Source: Oscillospiraceae bacterium (GTDB lineage: Bacteria; Bacillota; Clostridia; Oscillospirales; Oscillospiraceae). Taken from it: a stretch of DNA of 64,000 bases. The DNA is taken from the NCBI GenBank assembly GCA_015068245.1, contig SVKU01000006.1:1-64000 (forward strand), read 5' to 3'. This document shows positions 1-7,111 of the stretch, one piece after another. The notes beneath the pieces are model-generated. The model did no database searches, was not told where the DNA came from, and was given only the letters and a program-made list of their open reading frames with translations. Within the stretch, counting starts at the first letter, position 1; the number at the start of each line of letters is the position of its first letter. The translations under genes and the position numbers were made by a program.

Positions 1-92
1 GGACCACCGGGACCACCGGGGCCGCCGGGACCACCGGGACCACCCGGGCCGCCGGGACCACCGGGACCACCCGGGCCGCCGGGACCACCGGA
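1..92 (-). repeat. Gly-Gly-Pro coding tandem repeat
   Basis: This is a GC-rich tandem array of 9-base units, with third-position variation, encoding Gly-Gly-Pro on the minus strand. It continues past the left edge. Gly-X-Y periodicity is collagen-like, but X is always Gly here, so a stable collagen helix is not assured. The array is a likely slippage hot spot. Confidence 0.9.
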
Positions 93-323
93 GGAAATAT
101 AAGGAGCGGCAAAGGCTGCCACGTCAGCACCCTTTACAGCATTGGCAAGCATACTCAAAGACATCTGGTTGGTGCCTACCATACGGTCAAGGATGGTCAG
201 AATGCTTCCGCCTGCCTTGAACTCGGCGCTGCGCTGCTCATCGGTGAGCTTATCCAGAGCTTCGAAAAGAATACGGTTCTGCTGCTGATTGAATTTAGCC
301 AGAACGACCATTGCGTCTTTCAT
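1..323 (-). CDS. DinB-like protein with Gly-Gly-Pro tail (partial)
   Basis: The start codon is the ATG whose complement is at 321-323, with AGGAAG a few bases upstream. The other end is cut by the window edge, leaving 107 residues. Residues 1 to about 77 are helical and recall a DinB/YfiT-like four-helix domain (FEALDKLTDEQ, then ILTILDRMVGTNQ). This is a loose resemblance only and no metal-ligand set can be checked. From about residue 78 the protein becomes an uninterrupted Gly-Gly-Pro repeat, at least nine triplets, running off the edge. It is divergent to the MaoC-like gene and transcribed away from it. The function is unknown. Gly/Pro-rich tracts recur in other proteins of this window. 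Confidence 0.7.
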   Translation of the reverse strand, partial: MKDAMVVLAKFNQQQNRILFEALDKLTDEQRSAEFKAGGSILTILDRMVGTNQMSLSMLANAVKGADVAAFAAPYISSGGPGGPGGPGGPGGPGGPGGPGGPGGPGG

Positions 324-400
324 CAGATAACTTCCTTTCATTTTTACTTCTAAACCTTACTATACATCAAAATCCAAAGAATGTCTATCACAGAAAGAAA

Positions 401-433
401 TTGTTTCTAATTATCAATAAGTTATGTTATAAT
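401..433 (+). promoter_or_regulatory. Probable promoter of the MaoC-like gene
   Basis: A perfect TATAAT lies at 428-433, with TTGTTT at 401-406. That spacing of 21 is too long. The overlapping TATGTT at 423-428 would give a spacing of 16. The start codon at 468 lies about 28 bases beyond the expected transcription start. Confidence 0.5.
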
Positions 434-467
434 CGGGTTGAAGAAATTAAAAGGAAGGATGAAGAAA

Positions 468-1739
468 ATGAGCATGTACAAAAAGCAGTATCCCGGCGTA
501 TATACCGAACGGGAACAGAAGCTCCTTGACGAAGCAAGGCAGAAACTTCAGGATCAGGTAGGTCAGGGTTCTCCCTTTGGCGGCGGCGATGCCAACGAAA
601 CTCTGATGAAACTCTATGCCAACTCCTGGGATCCCTGGAACCCTCTGTTCAATGATGAGGAATACGCAAAGAACACCAAATACGGCGGCATTATTGCTAT
701 TCCCTGCTGGAAAGAGCCCGGTGCAATGTTCCCCACTCTGCCCATGGACTTTGGCGACAGAATGACTGACCGTGCCAACCTTGGCGGTGCATTCGAAATG
801 TTTGCTCCCATTCGTCCCGGCGATACTCTGACTGCGAAAGTCGGCCTTGGCAGGATCGTGGATATCACGCCCGAAGAAGGTGCAGATGCCCACACCTTCT
901 ACCTTGAAGGCTCCGGCGAACTGTATAACCAGAACGGAGAACTGGTAATGCGCGGCAAAACCAGAGGCCGCAACGGATTCTCCTTCTATGCCGATGATTA
1001 CGAGGGTGAGCGCATTTACGGCTTTGGCCACGGTGGAGGCGGCAAAGGCGGCCCCGGCGGTCCTCCTCCGGGAGCACCTGGCGGTGGGGCAGAGTCCTAT
1101 ACCTACACCGACGAGGATTGGGAAAAGATAATGGAAATGTGGAAGGCCGAGAAGGTTCGCGGTGCCGACACCCTTTATTGGGAAGACGTCAACGTGGGCG
1201 ACGAGCCTCAGCAGATATGCACCGGCCCCATCACCGAAATGGATCTGATCCGTTTCCACTGCTTCCAGCTTCTTGGCGGCGCACATTTCAGAGAATCCAT
1301 TCTGAATCCCGAAATGCGCAAGCGTCTTGAGCCTTTCAAGAACAGATACGGCGTATACTACGAAGACTTTGCCATGCATTACTGCGGCCTTGGCACCGGC
1401 GGCAACCCCATGTTCTACAACACCACCAGCCGCAACCTGATGATCCGCATGGTAACCAACTGGATGGGTGACGACGGCTGGATGCGCTCCATCGACTGGC
1501 ACTTCTCCAGCAACGAAGCCGACTCCTTCTTCGAAAAAGTTCCTCATATGAAGGGCAAGGCTGCCACCAACCACGGTGCCTGCGGCGAATGCATGGTCTG
1601 CAGCGGCTATGTTACCGACAAATATATCAACGAACAGGGCGAGCACATGGTAGACATGACTTGCTGGGCCGAAACCTGGGACAAAAAGCTTACTCAGGTC
1701 ATCGGTGTAAGCATTGTTCTGCCCAGCCGCGGCGAATAA
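468..1739 (+). CDS. MaoC-like double hot-dog dehydratase/hydratase with Gly/Pro insert
   Basis: This 423-residue protein appears to hold two hot-dog domains. The C-terminal half begins YWEDVNVGDE and continues with GPITEMDLIRFH, which is typical of MaoC-family enoyl-CoA hydratases. The N-terminal half has the related pattern NPLFNDEEYAKNTKYGG. Residues 189-207 form a Gly/Pro-rich linker (GGGGKGGPGGPPPGAPGGG) exactly between the two halves. The start at 468 is preferred because AAAGGAAGG at 450-458 is well spaced from it. Upstream in-frame TTG (438) and ATG (459) lie before or directly on that site. A strong terminator follows, so the gene is probably monocistronic. The substrate is unknown; an acyl-CoA hydration or dehydration role is inferred from the family. 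Confidence 0.8.
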   Translation: MSMYKKQYPGVYTEREQKLLDEARQKLQDQVGQGSPFGGGDANETLMKLYANSWDPWNPLFNDEEYAKNTKYGGIIAIPCWKEPGAMFPTLPMDFGDRMTDRANLGGAFEMFAPIRPGDTLTAKVGLGRIVDITPEEGADAHTFYLEGSGELYNQNGELVMRGKTRGRNGFSFYADDYEGERIYGFGHGGGGKGGPGGPPPGAPGGGAESYTYTDEDWEKIMEMWKAEKVRGADTLYWEDVNVGDEPQQICTGPITEMDLIRFHCFQLLGGAHFRESILNPEMRKRLEPFKNRYGVYYEDFAMHYCGLGTGGNPMFYNTTSRNLMIRMVTNWMGDDGWMRSIDWHFSSNEADSFFEKVPHMKGKAATNHGACGECMVCSGYVTDKYINEQGEHMVDMTCWAETWDKKLTQVIGVSIVLPSRGE

Positions 1740-1760
1740 TTTCATATTTTAACCACTAAA

Positions 1761-1798
1761 GACCGTGGTCGGGACACCGACCACGGTCTTGTTTTTTT
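1761..1798 (+). terminator. Rho-independent terminator
   Basis: A perfect 12-bp GC-rich stem (1761-1772 with 1777-1788) has a GACA loop and is followed by a T-rich run. It ends the MaoC-like gene. Confidence 0.93.
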
Positions 1799-1842
1799 AC
1801 ATGGTGTTCAAAATGTGTTCGATGTGATGAAATTATGTTGTA

Positions 1843-1900
1843 TTTGTGTACAAAACTACATTTGTTCACAATTTGTTAATATTTATAGTGCAAAATGTTT
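1843..1900 (+). promoter_or_regulatory. Regulatory elements shared with the duplicated downstream gene
   Basis: TTTGTGTACAAA at 1843-1854 is an inverted repeat (TTTGT-gt-ACAAA). A second, TTGTTCACAA, is at 1862-1871. TAGTGCAAAATGTTT lies at 1886-1900. The first and third recur almost unchanged upstream of the next lipoprotein gene (3980-3991 and 4043-4057). A possible promoter is TTGTTC (1862-1867), 16 bases, TATAGT (1884-1889). The operator role is inferred. Confidence 0.5.
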
Positions 1901-1987
1901 AATGATGAACACCAATTTCAGAAAGGAATTTGTGCAATTCTGTTTTGGCATAGTTCAACAGTTTTTTATTATTTAAGGAGGGTAAAC

Positions 1988-3826
1988 ATGAAAAAACGCA
2001 GATTGCTGGCATTGCTTTTGGCTTTGACCATGCTTGTGGCTTTGCTTGCCGGCTGTGCCGGTAAGGAAGAAGAAGCTCCCGCTTCCGAGCCGCCTGCATC
2101 CGAAGCTCCCGCACCCGAATCCACCGCACCCGAAGCTCCCCCTGCTGAGGAAGCTCCCGCTGAAGGCGAAGCTGCCGAAGAAGGTGGAGAAGGTAAAGGC
2201 GGCCATGGTGACCTTAAAATCGCCGGTACCTACAATGCCGACGGCACCTATACTTCCGAAGGCGGCATCACCTATCCCCTTGGTGAGATAGGCAAAAACG
2301 GTGAAGATTCCGACTATTATCTTACTTACTTCTGCTCTTTCGGATTTTTTGACCAGGGCGTCGACACTTACAACGATCTGCCCCGTCGTGCCGACATACT
2401 GGAAGCCACCGGTGTTTACTTCGAGTTCCACGAAGTAGGTTTCTCCGTTGCTTCCGAACAGTTCAACCTCATGTGTGCCGCAGGCGACCTGCCTGACCTG
2501 TGTAAGGTTGACCAGTTTGTAACCGGCGGTGTTGGCCAGGCATACGAAGAAGAGTATATCTATGACCTGACCGACATGGTTGAAGAATATGCTCCCGACT
2601 GGTGGGCTGCTCTGCAGAACACCAACAAGCTGACCATCGACAACGCTTACACCGAAGGTCATATTCTTGAAATCACCAACATCAAGAACGAAAATATTCT
2701 TGACTCCGGTGCGCTGACCCGTGGTGACTGGGTTGACGAAATGGGCGTTGAGATCCCCGAAACCAAGCAGGAATTTGAAGATTTCCTCTATGCGATCCAG
2801 GCCGAATATAATCCCGAAATTCCTCTGTTTGTCCAGACTACCGGCGTTATTCCCGATATGCAGGCAGCATTCAACACTGCCATTTTTGAAATCGGCAACT
2901 CCACCGTTTCCACCTATCTGGACGACGGTGTTGTCAAGTCCGGCATGACTTCCGACGGTTACAGAGAATACCTCGAATGGTTCAAACAGCTGTATGACGA
3001 CGGTATCATCCATCCCGAATTCTATGCTGATTCCCTGTCTGAAGAAGAACAGTTCGGTCTTATCGGCAAGGGTCAGGGCGGTGTTTGGAACAACACCTCC
3101 GGATCTCTGGAAGCTGCTGCTCTGTACCTTGACGAAGCAAACGCCGATATGTATGCAGAACCTATTCCCAAGATTTTGAACGATGAAGGTGTTTATGATT
3201 TCGGTTCCGAGATCGTACTGGCCAGCGAAAGCTATTCCATCACCACCAACTGTGAATACCCTGAAGTTGCACTTCAGTTCTACAACTGGTTCTTTACTGA
3301 GCCCGGCTCCACCCTTGCCAACTGGGGCAAGGAAGGTGTTTCCTATGATGTTGATGCCGATGGCGAGAAGTATTGGCGCGAAGAGATCATCGGACCCGAT
3401 GCAGGTACCTGGGATATGTGGCTTGCTGTTTGGAAAGAATGCCCCTATCTTGAAGACGTATGGGTAAACTTTGCCACCAACACCGATCAGGAAAACAAGT
3501 GCCTTGAGGTATGGAACCGCAGTGAGCATCTGACCACTGACCATACCATTCCCAACGCTGCTGCCCTGACAACCGAGGAAACCACTCAGGTTGCAACTAT
3601 GGCTACCGACCTTTGCACCTATGCATCCGAAGAAGTTCTGAAGTTCATCATTGGTGAAAAGGAACTGAACGACGAAAACTGGAATGCATATGTTGACCAG
3701 TGCAACAAGATGAACCTCGAAGAGATCGTAGCAGTTTATCAGAACGCTTACGAGGAGTATCTGTCCGGAGAACGTACTGCCGGTGCTGCAGCACCTCCTC
3801 CTCCTCCCCCTCCTCCTCCCCAGTAA
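1988..3826 (+). CDS. Solute-binding lipoprotein, ABC-type family 1 (copy 1)
   Basis: This 612-residue protein has a lipoprotein signal peptide with lipobox LLAGC (Cys23), then a Pro/Glu/Ala-rich linker to about residue 70. The rest is a type-1 extracellular solute-binding domain of the long LipO/YtcQ kind. The protein ends in nine prolines plus Gln, an unusual tail. The start is set by AAGGAGGG at 1975-1982; an upstream in-frame ATG at 1895 would bury the signal peptide. It is anchored on the outer face of the membrane and should capture a solute, which cannot be named. No permease or ATPase gene is adjacent. It is closely similar along its whole length to the product at 4140-5942, which marks a tandem duplication. 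Confidence 0.88.
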   Translation: MKKRRLLALLLALTMLVALLAGCAGKEEEAPASEPPASEAPAPESTAPEAPPAEEAPAEGEAAEEGGEGKGGHGDLKIAGTYNADGTYTSEGGITYPLGEIGKNGEDSDYYLTYFCSFGFFDQGVDTYNDLPRRADILEATGVYFEFHEVGFSVASEQFNLMCAAGDLPDLCKVDQFVTGGVGQAYEEEYIYDLTDMVEEYAPDWWAALQNTNKLTIDNAYTEGHILEITNIKNENILDSGALTRGDWVDEMGVEIPETKQEFEDFLYAIQAEYNPEIPLFVQTTGVIPDMQAAFNTAIFEIGNSTVSTYLDDGVVKSGMTSDGYREYLEWFKQLYDDGIIHPEFYADSLSEEEQFGLIGKGQGGVWNNTSGSLEAAALYLDEANADMYAEPIPKILNDEGVYDFGSEIVLASESYSITTNCEYPEVALQFYNWFFTEPGSTLANWGKEGVSYDVDADGEKYWREEIIGPDAGTWDMWLAVWKECPYLEDVWVNFATNTDQENKCLEVWNRSEHLTTDHTIPNAAALTTEETTQVATMATDLCTYASEEVLKFIIGEKELNDENWNAYVDQCNKMNLEEIVAVYQNAYEEYLSGERTAGAAAPPPPPPPPPQ

Positions 3827-3834
3827 TAGTCAAA

Positions 3835-3866
3835 AATGACCCGGTTCATTCCGGGTCATTTTTTTT
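3835..3866 (+). terminator. Rho-independent terminator
   Basis: A 10-bp stem (3835-3844 with 3851-3860) has a 6-base loop and is followed by a T run. It lies just behind copy 1 of the duplicated lipoprotein gene. Confidence 0.92.
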
Positions 3867-3870
3867 GACT

Positions 3871-3937
3871 TTTACAATGAAGCAGCTCCATGCGGGAGCC
3901 ATGAAGCGCACTTTGTGCATGAAGCATGCCTTACGGC
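3871..3937 (+). repeat. 67-bp downstream repeat, copy 1
   Basis: This 67-bp element starts TTTACAATGAAGCAG and ends CCTTACGGC. It contains short inverted repeats such as CTCC-atgc-GGGAG and GCGCAC-ttt-GTGC. A copy with 8 differences lies at 5988-6054, at the same place behind the second lipoprotein gene. The rest of 3827-4139 holds the terminator and the upstream elements of copy 2, with no further gene. Confidence 0.85.
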
Positions 3938-3979
3938 CTCATATGTCTATTTGTTTTCAAATCGAAAGAGTTGTGTCGA

Positions 3980-4057
3980 TTTGTGAACAAAACGTATTTT
4001 TCACCGTTTCATAACCCAAAACACACAAAAACAACACCTGAATAGTGCAATATGTTT
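3980..4057 (+). promoter_or_regulatory. Regulatory elements upstream of copy 2
   Basis: TTTGTGAACAAA (3980-3991) is an inverted repeat and TAGTGCAATATGTTT (4043-4057) matches 14 of 15 bases upstream of copy 1. Distances from this second motif to the start codons are nearly equal: 102 bases in copy 1 and 97 in copy 2. No clear -35 box is visible. Confidence 0.5.
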
Positions 4058-4139
4058 GTATCGGGCTGTAAAAAGAGGTATTTGATTTACAAATTCTACT
4101 TTGCCGCCCGATGAGAACAGATAGTATTAGGAGGACAAA

Positions 4140-5942
4140 ATGAGAAAACGCAAAGTATTGGCACTGCTTCTGGCTTTGACCATGCTCGTGGCTATGCTTG
4201 CCGGCTGCGCCGGTAAGGAAGAGGAAGCTCCCGCTTCCGAAGCTCCTGCAGCATCCGAAGCACCTGCCCCCGAAGCACCTGCCCCCGAAGAAGCTCCTGA
4301 AGAAGCTCCTGTCGAGGAAAAGGGTGAATACGACATCGCAGGAACCTACAATGATGATGGTACGTACACCTCTTGGGGTGGTATAACCTATCCTCTGGGT
4401 GAAGTTGGCGATTCCGGTGAGAATTCCGACTATCACCTGACTTTCTTCTGCCCCTTTGGTTTCTTTGATCAGGGCGTCGACACCTACAACGATCTGCCCC
4501 GTCGTGCCGACATATTGGAAGCTACCGGCGTGTTCTTCGAATTCCATGAAGTTGGCTTCTCTGTTGCTTCCGAGCAGTTTAACCTGATGTGTGCCGCAGG
4601 CGATCTGCCCGACCTTGTTCAGGTTGGCCAGTATGTTACCGGCGGTGTTGGTCAGGCTCTTGAAGAAGAGTATATCTATGACCTGACCGACATGGTTGAA
4701 GAATATGCTCCCGACTGGTGGGAAGCTCTGCAGAACACCAACAAGATCACCATCGACACCTCTTACACCGAGGGTCACATCCTTCAGATAACCACCATCC
4801 AGAACGAGTATATCAACGATATGGGTACCCTTACCCGCGGCGACTGGCTGGAAGAAATGGGTCTTGAAGCCCCCGAAACCCTGCAGCAGTATGAGGACTA
4901 CCTCTATGCTATTCAGGCTGAGTACGATCCCGAATATCCCATTTTTGTTCCCACAACCGCTGTTATTCCCGATATGCAGGCTGCTTTCGACAGCGCCATT
5001 TTCCAGATCGGCAGCTCCACTGTTTCCACCTATCTTGACGGCGACGTTGTCAAGTCCGGTATGACTTCCGATGGTTACAGAGAGTACCTGGAATGGTTCA
5101 AAAAGCTGTATGATGACGGCATTGTTTATCGTGAATTCTATACCACTGACCTGTCCGAAGAAGAGCAGTTTGGTCTTATCGGCAAGGGCGAAGGCGGCGT
5201 TTGGAACAACACTTCCGGCTCCCTTGAAGCAGCTGCTCTGTATCTGAACGAAGAAAACAAGGACATGTTTGCAGAGCCCATTCCCAAGACCGTCAACGAC
5301 GAAGGAATCTTCGACTTTGGCAGCGAGATCAAGCTGGCCGACGAAGGCTATTCCATCTCCACCAACTGCGAATATCCCGAGATCGCTCTCCAGTTCTATA
5401 ACTGGTTCTTCACCGAGCCCGGTTCCACTCTTGCAAACTGGGGCAAGGAAGGCGTTTCCTATGATGTTGATGCCGATGGCGATAAGTATTGGCGCGACGA
5501 GATCATCGGACCCGATGCAGGTACTTGGGATATGTGGCTGGCCGTTTGGAAGAACTGCCCCTACCTCGAAGACGTATGGGTAATGTTTGCCACCAACACC
5601 GATCAGGAAAACAAGTGCCTTGAGGTCTGGAACCGCAACGACCGCACCACTACTGACCATACCATCCCCAGTGGTGCTGCTCTGACCACCGAGGAGACCA
5701 CTCAGGTTGCAACCATGTCCACTGACCTTTGCACCTATGCTTCCGAACAGCTGCTGAAGTTCATCACCGGCGAACTTGAACTCAACGACGAAAACTGGAA
5801 CGCATATTGTGCTCAGTGCGACGCCATGAATCTGGCAGAGATCGTTGCTGTTTACCAGAACGCTTACGAAGAGTATCTCTCCGGTGCCCGTACTGCCGGC
5901 GCAGCCGCAGCAGCACCTCCTCCTCCCCCTCCTCCCCAGTAA
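4140..5942 (+). CDS. Solute-binding lipoprotein, ABC-type family 1 (copy 2)
   Basis: This 600-residue paralogue of the preceding protein has lipobox MLAGC (Cys23), a Pro/Glu/Ala linker, a type-1 solute-binding domain, and a tail of seven prolines plus Gln. AGGAGG at 4129-4134 sets the start. Whole stretches are identical to copy 1, for example GVDTYNDLPRRADILEATGV. The divergent positions are spread through the protein, including the binding domain, so the pair may bind different but related solutes. No transport permease is nearby. Each copy has its own upstream elements and its own terminator, so they can be expressed separately. Confidence 0.88.
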   Translation: MRKRKVLALLLALTMLVAMLAGCAGKEEEAPASEAPAASEAPAPEAPAPEEAPEEAPVEEKGEYDIAGTYNDDGTYTSWGGITYPLGEVGDSGENSDYHLTFFCPFGFFDQGVDTYNDLPRRADILEATGVFFEFHEVGFSVASEQFNLMCAAGDLPDLVQVGQYVTGGVGQALEEEYIYDLTDMVEEYAPDWWEALQNTNKITIDTSYTEGHILQITTIQNEYINDMGTLTRGDWLEEMGLEAPETLQQYEDYLYAIQAEYDPEYPIFVPTTAVIPDMQAAFDSAIFQIGSSTVSTYLDGDVVKSGMTSDGYREYLEWFKKLYDDGIVYREFYTTDLSEEEQFGLIGKGEGGVWNNTSGSLEAAALYLNEENKDMFAEPIPKTVNDEGIFDFGSEIKLADEGYSISTNCEYPEIALQFYNWFFTEPGSTLANWGKEGVSYDVDADGDKYWRDEIIGPDAGTWDMWLAVWKNCPYLEDVWVMFATNTDQENKCLEVWNRNDRTTTDHTIPSGAALTTEETTQVATMSTDLCTYASEQLLKFITGELELNDENWNAYCAQCDAMNLAEIVAVYQNAYEEYLSGARTAGAAAAAPPPPPPPQ

Positions 5943-5949
5943 AAACTAA

Positions 5950-5985
5950 AACGGGTCCGGATTGATTTCCGGACCCGTTATTTTG
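5950..5985 (+). terminator. Rho-independent terminator
   Basis: A perfect 12-bp stem (5950-5961 with 5968-5979) has a 6-base loop followed by ATTTTGCTTTT. It ends copy 2 of the lipoprotein gene. Confidence 0.88.
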
Positions 5986-5987
5986 CT

Positions 5988-6054
5988 TTTACAATGAAAC
6001 AGTTCCCCGCGGGAGCAATGAAGCGCACTTCGTGCATGCAGTATGCCTTACGGC
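5988..6054 (+). repeat. 67-bp downstream repeat, copy 2
   Basis: This is the partner of 3871-3937, with 59 of 67 positions identical. Both copies sit directly behind the terminator of a duplicated lipoprotein gene, so the element was probably copied along with the gene. Confidence 0.85.
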
Positions 6055-6082
6055 AAATGAAAAAAGTTTCGGTTATATAAGG

Positions 6083-6736
6083 TTATATGCGTTCAATGAT
6101 ACTTCCCACATCTTCAAGTTCATAATCAAACCAGCGAACCCCCAACCCTCGACTTTCGATGAAGTCTTTAATCTCAATCCAGTTGGGATGGGCTGTAATA
6201 TCGCCGTTGAACCAGACATCATTCCCTATTCTGCCGGAAGCTCCGCCGATAAAACCGGTGTTGAATCCCGTCAGCTTGACGAATCCGGGACGAACACGAA
6301 GAACCTCAACACCCTGCAGCTTTTCCAGTGCCGAAGCAACACCGTTGTCTGCGGTGATGATGCTTTTGCCGTCAACCACAACGGAAGAACACTTGGCATA
6401 TCCCTGCCGGACATTAATAAGCTCAAGACCGTGCTTGCTTGCCTTTTTCAACAACTCGGGAGCAGTTATGTCAAGCCGATGGACAAAGTATCTGTCCAGA
6501 CAAATCGCATTATACCGTGCGTCACCGGGATAATCCCGGGTCAGTATGGAGAGGTTGGCAAAAACAACTTCGCTTTCCGGGGCTGCGCCAAGTTTGCACA
6601 TCAGCATGTCCGGGTGGGCAGCAACAGAGGGATGGAGATTTTGTGCGGCGGCAGTAAACTCCACGGCAAAACCATGTTTTTTCAGTGCGTTTATAAGGGA
6701 ACTTCCCGTCAAAGGAGAAACATAAATTGTAGGCAT
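6083..6736 (-). CDS. DUF6873-like GME-fold protein
   Basis: The 217-residue product, counted from MPTIYVSP, contains LHPSVAAHPDMLMCKLG, the pattern I associate with the uncharacterised DUF6873 family (guanidine-modifying-enzyme fold). It also has ILTRDYPGDARYN and VRQGYAKCSSVVVDG. No signal peptide or membrane segment is visible, so it should be cytoplasmic. The start is uncertain: in-frame ATGs lie at 6754 and 6736 and neither has a good Shine-Dalgarno site. I chose 6736 because the beta-strand-like MPTIYVSP fits a domain start. The 3-prime end converges on the second lipoprotein gene. Enzymatic activity is unknown. Confidence 0.72.
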   Translation of the reverse strand: MPTIYVSPLTGSSLINALKKHGFAVEFTAAAQNLHPSVAAHPDMLMCKLGAAPESEVVFANLSILTRDYPGDARYNAICLDRYFVHRLDITAPELLKKASKHGLELINVRQGYAKCSSVVVDGKSIITADNGVASALEKLQGVEVLRVRPGFVKLTGFNTGFIGGASGRIGNDVWFNGDITAHPNWIEIKDFIESRGLGVRWFDYELEDVGSIIERI

Positions 6737-6816
6737 AGTCAAAAAATGTCCCATTAACAAATTGTTCAAACTTTGTTTAATGTCTGTACACCAACATTTT
6801 CAGCCGTGGTGTATAC

Positions 6817-6935
6817 TATAATCGTCAGCAAGAACAAAACCTTCTCTTCTCTTTACATTCAATCAAATCCCCGAGAGGCCGAAAGGTCTCGGAAAATCAC
6901 CTGCGGTGCTTCACCTCCCGCAGGTGATTTTTCTC
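6817..6935 (+). ncRNA. Candidate structured small RNA
   Basis: A perfect TATAAT at 6817-6822, without a clear -35 box, is followed about 50 bases later by two hairpins. Hairpin 1 (6871-6892) pairs CCGAGA with TCTCGG, with an inner CC-GAAA-GG tetraloop stem. Hairpin 2 (6894-6906 with 6918-6930) is a perfect 13-bp stem followed by T-rich sequence and looks like a terminator. The transcript would run from about 6829 to 6935, roughly 107 nt. No reading frame of note lies within. The spacer 6737-7111 holds this element and the hairpin cluster that follows. I cannot match it to a known family. Confidence 0.45.
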
Positions 6936-6959
6936 GCTTTATTGACAGCTTTTAAAATT

Positions 6960-7110
6960 GTAAGCCAATTGCCGATGCAATTGGCTTACACATTAATATT
7001 ACCACAGGAAATATTTCACACGCGCAGCGTATCTCATCCATCGACAGATGGATATCACAGATTTGCGAAGCAAATCTATTTCACTGCAAATCATCATGAT
7101 TGATGATTTG
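6960..7110. repeat. Cluster of five short hairpins
   Basis: Successive inverted repeats are a 12-bp stem with a 6-base loop (6960-6989), ACGC-gca-GCGT near 7020, ATCCATC-gaca-GATGGAT (7036-7053), GATTTGC-gaa-GCAAATC near 7060-7076, and an 11-bp stem near 7086-7111. They are separated by short TATTTCAC/TATCACA-like linkers. Modular clusters like this are common between genes in gut Clostridia. This one may also end minus-strand transcription of the psu operon. Confidence 0.75.
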
Positions 7111-7111
7111 C

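Noticed and set aside
1..92. GC-rich repeat considered as an intergenic satellite or G-quadruplex element
   Set aside because: It lies in frame inside a coding sequence with its own start site, and its third-position variation keeps the Gly-Gly-Pro code.
447..1745. A 432-codon minus-strand frame opposite the MaoC-like gene
   Set aside because: The MaoC-like protein has clear family motifs, a ribosome-binding site and a terminator; the opposite frame has none and is a codon-bias shadow. Similar shadows oppose the lipoprotein genes (1973-3544, 3957-5660, 35767-37467).
6960..7110. Hairpin cluster considered as a CRISPR array
   Set aside because: The stems differ in sequence, there are no equal direct repeats with spacers, and no cas gene is present.
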